From an uncultured Parasphingopyxis sp. (lineage in GTDB: Bacteria > Pseudomonadota > Alphaproteobacteria > Sphingomonadales > Sphingomonadaceae): 18,783 nucleotides of DNA. Every line of letters begins with the position of its first letter. Position 1 is the first letter of the stretch. A program made the translations under genes and the position numbers. Below the pieces are notes generated by a model, which saw nothing but the letters and a program-made list of their open reading frames with translations, did not search any database and had not been told where the DNA came from. Below are positions 7,299 through 13,252 of the stretch, piece after piece. The stretch lies in assembly GCA_905479515.1 (NCBI GenBank), contig CAJQMX010000043.1, positions 1-18,783 on the forward strand. The letters run 5' to 3'.

Positions 7299-7345
7299 GT
7301 CTTCGGCCAAATGAAATCATCCGGCGGATGATTTCGCCGAAGACT
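7298..7345 (+). repeat. 48-nt bulged inverted repeat starting at the tRNA-Val CCA end
   Basis: AGTCTTCGGC (7298-7307) pairs perfectly with GCCGAAGACT (7336-7345), and GAAATCATCC (7313-7322) pairs with GGATGATTTC (7326-7335). The result is 20 bp of perfect stem with one 5-nt bulge (CAAAT, 7308-7312) and a GGC loop. It starts on the last A of the tRNA CCA. No T run follows on the plus strand, so it is not a standard intrinsic terminator, though it would be a strong block to exonucleases or polymerase. It may help end the tRNA transcript, or belong to an integration site or a very small mobile repeat. Confidence 0.85.
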
Positions 7346-7407
7346 CCCAAGCGACAGCGCCGGGGTGAACCAGAACAGTCTCCCGAAATCTCCCAAACGA
7401 CAGCGCC
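7344..7407 (+). repeat. Direct repeat of 18 bp with one mismatch
   Basis: CTCCCAAGCGACAGCGCC (7344-7361) recurs as CTCCCAAACGACAGCGCC (7390-7407), 46 bp apart. The inner CGACAGCGCC resembles the tRNA-Val 3' end CGTCAGCGCC (7284-7293), so three related copies lie within about 125 bp. This could reflect repeated att-like sites at the tRNA or local duplication. The two long copies are seen directly; the att reading is inference. Confidence 0.7.
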
Positions 7408-7777
7408 CGGACCGCGCTTACGTTCGCAAAGTTCGCAGGGTTAGAGCGATTTTTCACCGTAAGTATCTGAAAATACGCAATAACCCTGTAGGATGCTTTC
7501 CAGTCGTGATCTGGGGCGTCGTTTTTCCGTTCAAAACGGGCGCGCAATCGCCCCTCGGCTCGCCCCCATGTTGACACTGGTTGACACAGGCCGGGGCAAA
7601 TCCTCCGGTCATTCCTCTCCTATTTCGTCATCCACATCTCCCTGTCCCGAACCCGCGCACCCACAGTGCATCGACCCAGCGTTTCACGGATTTTCCAAAT
7701 AGGACAGGGGGGATGATGCTCTTGCAGGGCGGGGGCCGATTGGGCAATATCGCCAATTGGTGAGGAAGGCTCAGACA
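7408..7777. other. Non-coding stretch with tandem TTGACAC unit
   Basis: About 370 bp without a supportable gene. The most distinct feature is a tandem 10-bp duplication, TTGACACTGG then TTGACACAGG (7571-7590). Each copy holds a perfect -35-like TTGACA, but no good -10 lies 16-18 bp after either. The dyad ATTGG/CCAAT (7740-7758 region) sits just before the next gene's ribosome site and could be a small operator. Short frames here have poor starts and no recognisable protein content. Confidence 0.4.
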
Positions 7778-8200
7778 ATGACGGTGAAGCACTGCGTGTT
7801 CGAGTATCTCTACAGGGATGCAGGGAATTTCAAAATTTGGGGCTCGGTGCTTTTGCGCGGAGCAATGCATACCGACGATCGACGGGTGGTTGAGTCAAAC
7901 CTCGAAGGCGGCGAACTGTTTATACCTGAGCAGGTTGGTTTGAAGTCTCTTCAACGTGCGTTTGAAAGCACGTCTGCTGTGCCTGCAGTAGATGATCATG
8001 TGTGGCACGAATTTGTTGAATTGCGTCCTGCGACAAAAGCAGATTTGGAAAACATCTCTGAACGAGGCGACAAGGCAGAGCTTCTCGTGAATTTCTGCCG
8101 TGTTGAAACTTGGGACGAGAGCTTGTCTCCCATATACTCTAGCCTGACCATGAAAAGGCCCGCAATTGGTCGCGCTAGATATGAAAAACTACAGATCTGA
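7778..8200 (+). CDS. Uncharacterised 140-aa protein, first gene of island cassette
   Basis: I do not recognise a characterised family. ATG 7778 is preceded by a strong GAGGAAGG (7762-7769) with 8-nt spacing, which decides the start over an in-frame TTG at 7757. The protein is soluble and acidic, without signal peptide or membrane helix. Notable segments are FEYLYRDAGNFKIWGSVLL near the N-terminus, GGELFIPEQVGLKSLQ in the middle, and DDHVWHEFVELRPATKADL, whose clustered His, Glu and Asp could be a metal or active site but need not be. Its TGA (8198-8200) abuts the ATG of the DUF3883 gene with no gap, so translation is almost surely coupled and the two products may act together. It could be a partner, inhibitor or accessory of that nuclease-like protein. 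Confidence 0.75.
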   Translation: MTVKHCVFEYLYRDAGNFKIWGSVLLRGAMHTDDRRVVESNLEGGELFIPEQVGLKSLQRAFESTSAVPAVDDHVWHEFVELRPATKADLENISERGDKAELLVNFCRVETWDESLSPIYSSLTMKRPAIGRARYEKLQI

Positions 8201-9037
8201 ATGGGCGATTCTAGCCTTTCTGGATCCGATTGGAGCGAGCGCGAAATTGATTTAGTCATTGGTGATTATTTCGAAATGCTCACGCTGGAATTAGCGCGAG
8301 AACCATACGTAAAAGCGCATCGAAATGCGGCGTTGCAAAAATTGGTTGATCGACCGCGAGGTGCTATAGAGTTTAAACACTGCAATATCAGCGCTGTTCT
8401 CGAGATTCTCGGCATTCCGACAATCGACGGCTACAAGCCGAGGCGCAATTTTCAGAATGCGCTTATTGCCGGTGTTGACAGGTATCTAGATCATTCCGAA
8501 CCTGTTCGCGTTCCCGTAACCTCTAACAATATTCTCGCTGAGTCAAAATCGATCTGGATCGGTTCACTACCCACGCCGTCAACACTAGATGACACTCCCG
8601 ATCCCGAGCCATTGAGACGCTTAGTGAGAAAGTTTGACCCAGCAGCGCGTGACGAAAAGAACAGAGAGTTGGGTCGACTGGGCGAAGAGCTAGTTTTGGA
8701 GCATGAACGCCAACGGCTAACTATCGAAAATCGACGTGATTTGGCTAAAAACCTACGCTGGGTATCGCAGGAAGACGGTGATGGCGCGGGTTATGATATA
8801 CTTTCGTTTGAGTCTGACGGTCGAGAGCGCCTCATTGAAGTCAAGACTACCAATGGTAACGCTCGAACACCATTTTTTATCAGTGAAAATGAACGCACAT
8901 TTAGCGAAGAGCGATCAGATGCATTTTGCCTAATGCGTCTTTATAATTTTGCTCGTGAGCCAGCTGCCTTTGAAATTAAGCCGCCTCTAGAAAAATATGT
9001 CACGCTGAGTGCCATCAGTTATCGGGCGACGATTTAA
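8201..9037 (+). CDS. DUF3883 protein with PD-(D/E)XK nuclease-like C-terminal domain
   Basis: A 278-residue soluble protein. The N-terminal region (about 10-100) contains WSEREIDLVIGDYFEMLTLE, RGAIEFKHCNISAVLEIL and GIPTIDGYKPRRNFQ, a conserved block seen in stand-alone DUF3883 proteins and of unknown function. The C-terminal DUF3883 domain (about 150-265) shows the PD-(D/E)XK-type pattern: GRLGEE with E162, GAGYDI with D199, then LIEVKTT with E213 and K215, followed by FFISENERTFSEE and FCLMRLYNF. DUF3883 is known from restriction- and helicase-associated proteins, so DNA cleavage or binding is a reasonable inference, not proven. The gene starts immediately after the stop of the 140-aa partner and ends 4 bp from the convergent XRE gene. 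Its A/T-rich codon use suggests transfer. Confidence 0.85.
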   Translation: MGDSSLSGSDWSEREIDLVIGDYFEMLTLELAREPYVKAHRNAALQKLVDRPRGAIEFKHCNISAVLEILGIPTIDGYKPRRNFQNALIAGVDRYLDHSEPVRVPVTSNNILAESKSIWIGSLPTPSTLDDTPDPEPLRRLVRKFDPAARDEKNRELGRLGEELVLEHERQRLTIENRRDLAKNLRWVSQEDGDGAGYDILSFESDGRERLIEVKTTNGNARTPFFISENERTFSEERSDAFCLMRLYNFAREPAAFEIKPPLEKYVTLSAISYRATI

Positions 9038-9041
9038 GCCC

Positions 9042-9605
9042 CTAAACCCCCCGCACCATCTTTACCGCCATTCCGATCCAGACCGGGTCGCTGACCACTT
9101 GTTGGCGGCCGCCTGCGCCCAGGGGGAGGAGTTGGAGCTTGCCGTCTTCTCGCCCGATCAGGCGGCCGAAGAGGAAGCGGCCGGCGGGGCGGGGGATGAG
9201 GACGTCTCGGTTGAGGGCGCTGGCATAGGCGTCCGGCGTCAGGCGTTCGCACCAGATCTCGTCGCCCGCGCGATAGTCGCCAATCCCGGCCGTCACCTGA
9301 ATGGCGACCATGCCGGGGTTCGGGCGCGGGGCGGGCAGGCGGGCGGTGTGTATGGGGGCCTCTGCGCCGCTGCCATCAAGGATCGCGGCGACCGGCAGGT
9401 CTGCCTGTTCGGGCAGGCGCACCAGATCGCCGGCCTCTACGCCCAGTGCCTTTGCGATGCGGTTGAGCCAGGCAACGGAGACGGTGCGCATCCCGGTTTC
9501 CAGCCGTCCGATGGTCTGGGCGGTGGTTGGCGGATCGCAGCGTTCGGCGACCTGCTGCAAGGTCAGGCGTTTCGCTTTGCGAATGTCTCGGATGGCGGTG
9601 ATCAT
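9042..9605 (-). CDS. XRE-family transcriptional regulator with S24-like C-terminus
   Basis: A 187-residue cytosolic repressor-type protein. Residues 1-62 form a Cro/C1 helix-turn-helix: IRDIRKAKRLTLQQVAERC, then TAQTIGRLETGMRTVSVAWL and IAKALGVEAGDLV. The rest (about 90-187), with AIQVTAGIGDYRAGDEIW and RFLFGRLIGREDGKLQLLPL, resembles the small beta fold of S24/LexA-type C-termini, but I see no clear Ser-Lys catalytic pair, so self-cleavage is unlikely. The start at 9605 has GAGGGAG upstream (reading leftward) with suitable spacing. That ribosome site directly adjoins a MITE-like element, which must therefore form the promoter or leader. It is divergent from the DUF6456 gene, a pairing that appears repeatedly in sphingomonads to my knowledge. 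Confidence 0.8.
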   Translation of the reverse strand: MITAIRDIRKAKRLTLQQVAERCDPPTTAQTIGRLETGMRTVSVAWLNRIAKALGVEAGDLVRLPEQADLPVAAILDGSGAEAPIHTARLPAPRPNPGMVAIQVTAGIGDYRAGDEIWCERLTPDAYASALNRDVLIPRPAGRFLFGRLIGREDGKLQLLPLGAGGRQQVVSDPVWIGMAVKMVRGV

Positions 9606-9621
9606 GATCTACTCCCTCTAA

Positions 9622-9796
9622 ATCCCTCTCCCCTTGTGGGAGAGGGATGGGCAGACTTGGTAAGCGTCGCGAACCTAGTCGGAGCTGGGTGAGCGGCTGG
9701 GGTCTGACGGCGAAGTCGAAGCCCCTCATCCAACTGCGCCTAAACTCCTGCGTTGTTAAGGCTCCTTATCCTTCTCCCACAAGGGGAGAAGGGGAT
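9622..9796. mobile_element. MITE-like palindromic repeat element (about 175 bp)
   Basis: Each end is itself a hairpin. The left end pairs ATCCCTCTCCC with GGGAGAGGGAT around CTTGT (9622-9648, 11-bp stem); the right end pairs CCTTCTCCC with GGGAGAAGG around ACAAG (9770-9792). The two ends are also inverted copies, sharing TCTCCCCTTGTGGGAGA in opposite orientations. The interior has a further dyad (TGGGTGAGCGGCT against AGCCCCTCATCCA). No open frame lies inside. CCTCTCCC-CTTGTGGGAGAGG-type palindromes are widespread non-autonomous repeats in GC-rich Proteobacteria. TA dinucleotides flank both ends, compatible with a TA target duplication. Confidence 0.8.
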
Positions 9797-9887
9797 AAAA
9801 CTAACCAAATCGGTTTTTCACTTTCCTACAGTATAGCCTAAATGGCAAGAGTGATTCGTCGTCACATAGTTTCACGAAAGCCCGCTC

Positions 9888-10439
9888 ATGCCGAAAAGCC
9901 GTCCGTCCCAATCTGCGCCGCGCCGCAACGATCCGCGCCTGCTTGCCGAACGCCCCTTGCCGCAGGATGGCGCGCCGCGGATCGAGCGGGCGCGGCCCGG
10001 TGTGCCCGTGCGCAAGGGCAGGCTGGCGCGCTCGGTCACCGTCAATCTTGCGGAATCGCCGCTGTCATGGCTGCGCGCGCGCGGGCATGTTTCGGCGCGG
10101 CAATATGATGCGGGCGAGGCGCTGCGTCGCGATTATGAGCTGTCGCAGCTCGCGCCGCGCGTCACGATGCAATGGGATGCGCCGCCGGCTGGCAAGACGG
10201 CGCGCGGAGCACCGGAAGGGCTGAGCCCGGGCGAGGCGCAGCTTGCGGCGAAGGCGCGGTTCGCGGCGGCGGTCGCGGCGCTCGGGCCGGGGCTGGAGGA
10301 TATTGCGTGGCGGGTTTTGTGCGCGGGCGAGGGCCTCAAAATGGCGGAGAGCGGGCTCGGCTGGCCCGCGCGGTCCGGCAAGCTGGTGCTCACCCTCGCG
10401 CTGGACAGGCTGGCCGAGCATTACCGGCTGCCGGGGTGA
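9888..10439 (+). CDS. DUF6456 domain-containing protein
   Basis: A 183-residue soluble, basic protein of unknown biochemical role. The N-terminal 60 residues are Arg/Pro-rich and probably disordered. The DUF6456 core (about 57-180) shows SPLSWLRARGHVSARQYDAG, RRDYELSQLAPRVTMQWD, RGAPEGLSPGEAQLAAKARF and a C-terminal helix-turn-helix-like part, LKMAESGLGWPARSGKLVL TLALDRLAEHY, that resembles a sigma-factor or DNA-binding arm (inference). ATG 9888 is used; the ribosome site is weak (GAAAG). The upstream region is the MITE-like element shared with the divergent XRE gene. Family members are frequent in Alphaproteobacteria and uncharacterised as far as I know. Confidence 0.8.
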   Translation: MPKSRPSQSAPRRNDPRLLAERPLPQDGAPRIERARPGVPVRKGRLARSVTVNLAESPLSWLRARGHVSARQYDAGEALRRDYELSQLAPRVTMQWDAPPAGKTARGAPEGLSPGEAQLAAKARFAAAVAALGPGLEDIAWRVLCAGEGLKMAESGLGWPARSGKLVLTLALDRLAEHYRLPG

Positions 10440-10457
10440 AACTGGTGGCAGGGTAAA

Positions 10458-10475
10458 AAGATTGGCCGCAATCTT
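10458..10475. terminator. Perfect 7-bp hairpin after the DUF6456 gene
   Basis: AAGATTG (10458-10464) and CAATCTT (10469-10475) form a perfect stem with a GCCG tetraloop, 18 bp after the DUF6456 stop. The long A run is on the left (AAAAAG), so a T tail exists only for minus-strand transcription, where no gene needs it. On the plus strand it would be a tail-less, weak terminator. Confidence 0.35.
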
Positions 10476-10532
10476 CGGGGTGCGGATGCGGGTGGGGCGG
10501 CTTATATTGCGCGGGCAAAGGGAGCAGGGCCG

Positions 10533-11258
10533 ATGAGCCATGAGGATGACATAATTCTGGGCGCGCGGATCGCGGCTGTCGATTGGACGGCGGTCTCGAA
10601 CGCGCTCGACGGGCAGGGGTTTGCGACGTTCCCGGCTCTGCTGTCACCCGCGCTGTGCGACAGGATGATCGGTTATTATGCGCAGGAGGCGCGCTTCAGG
10701 AAACGCATCGTCATGGGGCGACACGGCTATGGCAGCGGGGAATATAAATATTTCGATTATCCGCTGCCGGACGCGGTTTCTGCGCTGCGCACCCGGCTAT
10801 ATCCACCGCTCGCGGCTATCGCCAATCGCTGGCAGGAGGCGCTCGGCGCGGCCCCGTGCTTTCCGGAGGATCATGCGGACTATCTCGCGCGCTGCCACCG
10901 GGCGGGGCAGGAACGACCGACGCCGCTGCTCCTCAAATATGGCGTGGGCGATTTCAACCGTCTGCATCAGGATGTCTATGGGGAGCATCTGTTTCCGCTT
11001 CAGCTGATCATGCTGCTGTCCGAGCCCGGGCGTGATTTTACCGGCGGGGAGCTGATCATCACCGAGCAGCGGGCGCGGATGCAGGCACGCGCGGAAGTGG
11101 TGCCGCTGCAGCGCGGGGATGCGGCGATCATTGCGGTGCGGGAGCGGCCGGGGAAGGGCGCGCATGGGCCGGTGCGCATGACAATGCGGCACGGGGTGAG
11201 CCGTGTGCTTTCGGGTGAACGGCATACGCTGGGCATCATCTTCCACGACGCCGCCTGA
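10533..11258 (+). CDS. 2-oxoglutarate/Fe(II)-dependent oxygenase (Oxygenase-NA/DUF2086 type)
   Basis: A 241-residue cytosolic protein of the 2OG-Fe(II) oxygenase superfamily, which couples 2-oxoglutarate decarboxylation to oxidation of a substrate. The iron-binding HxD is LHQDVYGEH (H145, D147); the distal ligand is probably H220 in MRHGVSRVLSGERHTLGI, with R230 at the position that usually binds the 2OG carboxylate. Other conserved-looking blocks are YGSGEYKYFDYPLP, LLLKYGVGDFNRLHQD, FTGGELIITEQRARMQ and PLQRGDAAII. The arrangement matches the DUF2086 group; the substrate of that group is not known to me, though nucleic-acid or protein repair has been suggested from distant AlkB likeness (inference). 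GGGAG upstream of ATG 10533 is well placed. It stands alone between short intergenic gaps. Confidence 0.85.
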   Translation: MSHEDDIILGARIAAVDWTAVSNALDGQGFATFPALLSPALCDRMIGYYAQEARFRKRIVMGRHGYGSGEYKYFDYPLPDAVSALRTRLYPPLAAIANRWQEALGAAPCFPEDHADYLARCHRAGQERPTPLLLKYGVGDFNRLHQDVYGEHLFPLQLIMLLSEPGRDFTGGELIITEQRARMQARAEVVPLQRGDAAIIAVRERPGKGAHGPVRMTMRHGVSRVLSGERHTLGIIFHDAA

Positions 11259-11280
11259 CACCGGCATGCGGGACAGACGG

Positions 11281-11310
11281 TTGTCATTCCCGTCACGCTG
11301 CGGCTAGAAC
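11281..11310 (+). promoter_or_regulatory. Possible sigma-70 promoter for the DUF4190-like gene
   Basis: TTGTCA (11281-11286) and TAGAAC (11305-11310) are separated by 18 bp, and the gene starts 30 bp further on. The -35 matches consensus at 5 of 6 bases, the -10 at 4 of 6. Plausible by position, not decisive. Confidence 0.35.
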
Positions 11311-11340
11311 CTCCCAAACGAACAAATGGGGGCTAATATC

Positions 11341-11703
11341 ATGGAAAATCCACAATCGCCGCGACCACCGGTACAACCGGTCCAGAGCAGCGATAGCAAC
11401 GGGATGGCACTGGCTGCGATGATCATCGGGCTGGTCGCCGTGTTGCTCGCGCTGATTCCGATCATTGGCTTTATCTCATGGATCCTGGCGCCGCTCGCGA
11501 TCGTCTTCGGCCTGATTGGCAAGAATGGCACGACTGGTGGCGGCTTTGCCTGGACGGGGATTATCAGCGGCAGCGTGGCGCTGCTGATCTGTGTTGCATG
11601 GCTGCTGCTCTGGTGGGGCGTGGTCAATCTCGGCGAGGAAATCGCCCGCGACTATGACACCCAGATCCGCGCGTCGCAGAGTTCCGGCAGCACGTCCAAA
11701 TAA
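11341..11703 (+). CDS. DUF4190-like small membrane protein
   Basis: A 120-residue integral inner-membrane protein. After a Pro/Gln/Ser-rich N-terminus (ENPQSPRPPVQPVQSSDSN) comes a hydrophobic hairpin (about residues 27-63, GMALAAMIIGLVAVLLALIP then FISWILAPLAIVFGLIGK), a Gly-rich loop (NGTTGGGFAWTG), another helix (about 78-100, LLICVAWLLLWWG) and a polar tail with ARDYD. The glycine-rich 'LAIVFGxIG...GxAWTGIIxG' pattern is that of DUF4190 proteins, with no known function. I choose ATG 11341 because GGGGGCT lies about 8 nt upstream; the in-frame ATG 11326 lies on that ribosome site. Confidence 0.75.
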   Translation: MENPQSPRPPVQPVQSSDSNGMALAAMIIGLVAVLLALIPIIGFISWILAPLAIVFGLIGKNGTTGGGFAWTGIISGSVALLICVAWLLLWWGVVNLGEEIARDYDTQIRASQSSGSTSK

Positions 11704-11760
11704 GGCTGGAAAATAGGGCGGCAAATAGGGCCGGCCATCAGGACGGGCGCAGGGAACGCG

Positions 11761-11788
11761 TATAATATCAGTTGCAAATAAAAACTGA
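11761..11788 (+). promoter_or_regulatory. TATAAT and nearby dyad upstream of the GST gene
   Basis: A perfect TATAAT (11761-11766) is followed by the inverted repeat TCAGTT (11768-11773) / AACTGA (11783-11788), 48-75 bp before the GST start. No good -35 hexamer lies 16-18 bp upstream, so an activator may be needed or the match may be chance. A regulator bound to the dyad would cover the transcription start. Confidence 0.3.
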
Positions 11789-11835
11789 ACTGTTAGATTA
11801 TCGGACCTCAACCGATTCTGCAGGAGCCTGTTCGC

Positions 11836-12483
11836 ATGATCATCTATGGATCTTCCCTATCCCCGTTCGTTCGCAAAACCGGTGCATTCGCCGCAGAAAT
11901 GGGCCTCGATTACGAGCACAAAGCTGTCATGCCGGGTGCTGACGATCCCGAGTTTCGCGCATGTTCGCCGTTCGGCAAGATTCCGGGATTTCGTGACGGC
12001 GATTTCTGCCTCGGCGATTCCAGCGCCATCATTCACTATCTCGACAGCAAGCATCCGGGCTCCGCACTGATCCCGACCGATCCCGAAGAGCGGGGCCGGG
12101 CGCTGTGGTTTGAAGAAGTCGCCGATACTGTTCTCGTGCCTCCTGGCGGAGCAATCTTCTGGGCGCGTGTTGTATCCAAGCTTATGGGCACGGAAGGCGA
12201 TGAGGCTGCCGCCGTGAAGGCCGAAACGGAAACCTTGCCGCCGGTGCTTGCCTATCTGGAAAGCCAGCTGGCCGATGGCCGTGAGTGGCTGGTGGGCGAG
12301 AGCATCACGCTGGCCGATATCGCCGTCGCCTCGCCGTTCAAGAATCTTGAATATGGAAAGGCGAATATCGACTGGGCAGCCTATCCCAATCTCAAGGCCT
12401 TTGTGGACCGGGTGCTGGCGCGGGAAAGTTTTGCGCCGCTATTGGCCGCCGATGCCGCCATGGTGGGTGCCGTTACCGGCTAG
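11836..12483 (+). CDS. Glutathione S-transferase family protein
   Basis: A 215-residue cytosolic GST. The thioredoxin-like N-terminal domain (1-75) has SLSPFVRK with S9 at the catalytic position of Ser/Cys-type GSTs, the cis-proline in GKIPGF (P50), and the glutathione gamma-glutamyl contact D61-S62 in LGDSSAIIHYLD. The helical C-terminal domain contains the N-capping box and hydrophobic staple ESITLADIAVASPFKNL (S156, D161). The usual reaction is conjugation or thiol transfer with glutathione on electrophiles; the substrate cannot be told. AGGAG (11822-11826) lies 9 nt before ATG 11836. The stop TAG shares the palindrome CTAG with the stop of the convergent membrane protein gene. Confidence 0.9.
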   Translation: MIIYGSSLSPFVRKTGAFAAEMGLDYEHKAVMPGADDPEFRACSPFGKIPGFRDGDFCLGDSSAIIHYLDSKHPGSALIPTDPEERGRALWFEEVADTVLVPPGGAIFWARVVSKLMGTEGDEAAAVKAETETLPPVLAYLESQLADGREWLVGESITLADIAVASPFKNLEYGKANIDWAAYPNLKAFVDRVLARESFAPLLAADAAMVGAVTG

Positions 12484-13061
12484 ATCAGATAGCGTATCAC
12501 GACAAAGCCGCCGATGCCGACAATGGCAACGGCGGTCGTGAGCAGGCCGAAATGCCGGTCGATGATGCGCTTCACCGGCTCACCGAACTTCCAGAGCAGA
12601 GCCGCGACGAGGAAGAAGCGGGCCGAGCGGGCGATAACAGAGGCAGCGATCAGGACGTAGAGCGGCATCGCGGTCGTTCCGGCGGCGATCGTGATCACCT
12701 TGAAGGGGAGCGGCGTGAAGCCCGCCAGCAGCACGATGATCCAGCCCTGTTCGTTAAACTGCGCGGCGAAACTCTCGAACCGATGGCCAAGCCCGTAGAA
12801 ATCGAGGATCGCTTGGCCGACCGTTTCGAACAGGAAATAACCGATCGCATAGCCCAGCAACGCGCCTAGCACGGACGCGATGGTGCAGATCAGCGCATAG
12901 CGGAACGCGCGCTCCGGCTTTGCCAGGCACATCGGGATCAGCATGATATCGGGCGGGATCGGGAAGAAACTCGATTCCATGAAAGAGATTGCGCCCAGCC
13001 AGCGTTCCGCATGGCGGTGCCCGGCTTTCTCGAGCGTCCATTCATAAAGGCGTTTCAACAT
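12480..13061 (-). CDS. YqaA/DedA-type (VTT domain) inner-membrane protein
   Basis: A 193-residue membrane protein of the SNARE-associated/VTT superfamily. Characteristic segments are SFMESSFFPIPPDIMLIPM (26-44), the Gly-rich helix SVLGALLGYAIGYFLFE, and GWIIVLLAGFTPLPFKVITI followed by AAG, where the Pro-Leu-Pro-Phe-Lys stretch takes the place of the charged re-entrant motif of DedA. Four to five hydrophobic helices are visible. VTT proteins are linked to lipid carrier or phospholipid movement and membrane homeostasis; the precise role of the YqaA subgroup is unclear. The start CAT at 13059-13061 has AAGG 7 nt upstream. It is convergent with and overlaps the GST stop, and divergent from the phytate receptor across 191 bp that includes the Pho-box-like sites. 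Confidence 0.85.
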   Translation of the reverse strand: MLKRLYEWTLEKAGHRHAERWLGAISFMESSFFPIPPDIMLIPMCLAKPERAFRYALICTIASVLGALLGYAIGYFLFETVGQAILDFYGLGHRFESFAAQFNEQGWIIVLLAGFTPLPFKVITIAAGTTAMPLYVLIAASVIARSARFFLVAALLWKFGEPVKRIIDRHFGLLTTAVAIVGIGGFVVIRYLI

Positions 13062-13159
13062 TGCCGAGCCTTATAGGCAGCAAAGCCAAAAGGGAATCGC
13101 CTTTATGGTGGCGTCGGGCAGCGCCGCTGAATCTGTGGCTTTTATTGCACTGCAACAAA

Positions 13160-13212
13160 ACTTCATCAATCCGTCATTTCAGAGTCATCGAACCTGCATC
13201 TCCGCGCAATAT
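13160..13212 (+). promoter_or_regulatory. Probable Pho box (PhoB site) and -10 upstream of the receptor-phytase operon
   Basis: TCAT occurs at 13163, 13174 and 13185, and GCAT at 13196, each exactly 11 bp apart. The central pair CCGTCAT-TTCA-GAGTCAT (13171-13188 region) fits the PhoB direct-repeat pattern CTGTCAT-N4-CTGTCAT with 6 of 7 and 5 of 7 matches. Four half-sites would hold two PhoB dimers. CAATAT at 13207-13212 could be the -10, in the position expected when the box replaces the -35. The first receptor codon is 53 bp past the last half-site. The downstream phytase releases phosphate, which fits control by phosphate starvation. Confidence 0.65.
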
Positions 13213-13252
13213 TTCTCACCTAGGCGCGGGGCACACAAAACAGGGATGCTCC

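Larger units (their letters stand above)
7299..9041. mobile_element. Candidate small genomic island at tRNA-Val
   Basis: From the end of tRNA-Val to the stop of the XRE gene the sequence differs from its flanks. It is visibly richer in A and T, especially 7778-9037, uses codons such as TTA, CTA, ATA and AGA that neighbours avoid, starts with nearly 480 bp of repeat-containing non-coding DNA, and carries two genes unrelated to the surrounding housekeeping set. tRNA 3' ends are classic integration sites. Against this, no integrase is present and no clear copy of the tRNA end is seen near 9040, so the island may be decayed, may have entered by homologous recombination, or may extend differently. 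Confidence 0.45.

Noticed and set aside
7299..7777. CRISPR array at the repeats after tRNA-Val
   Set aside because: Only two direct copies of 18 bp are present with one spacer-sized gap, no regular array and no cas genes.
9038..9060. Second copy of the tRNA-Val 3' end as the right attachment site of the island
   Set aside because: The C-rich sequence here shares no convincing run with the tRNA end, so an att pair cannot be claimed.
9009..9692. A 227-codon plus-strand frame opposite the XRE regulator
   Set aside because: It is antisense to a clear helix-turn-helix protein and runs into the MITE-like element.
12989..13252. N-terminal extension of the TonB receptor frame into the divergent VTT gene
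   Set aside because: The extension has no ribosome site, lacks protein-like order, and would bury the evident signal peptide that begins at 13253.
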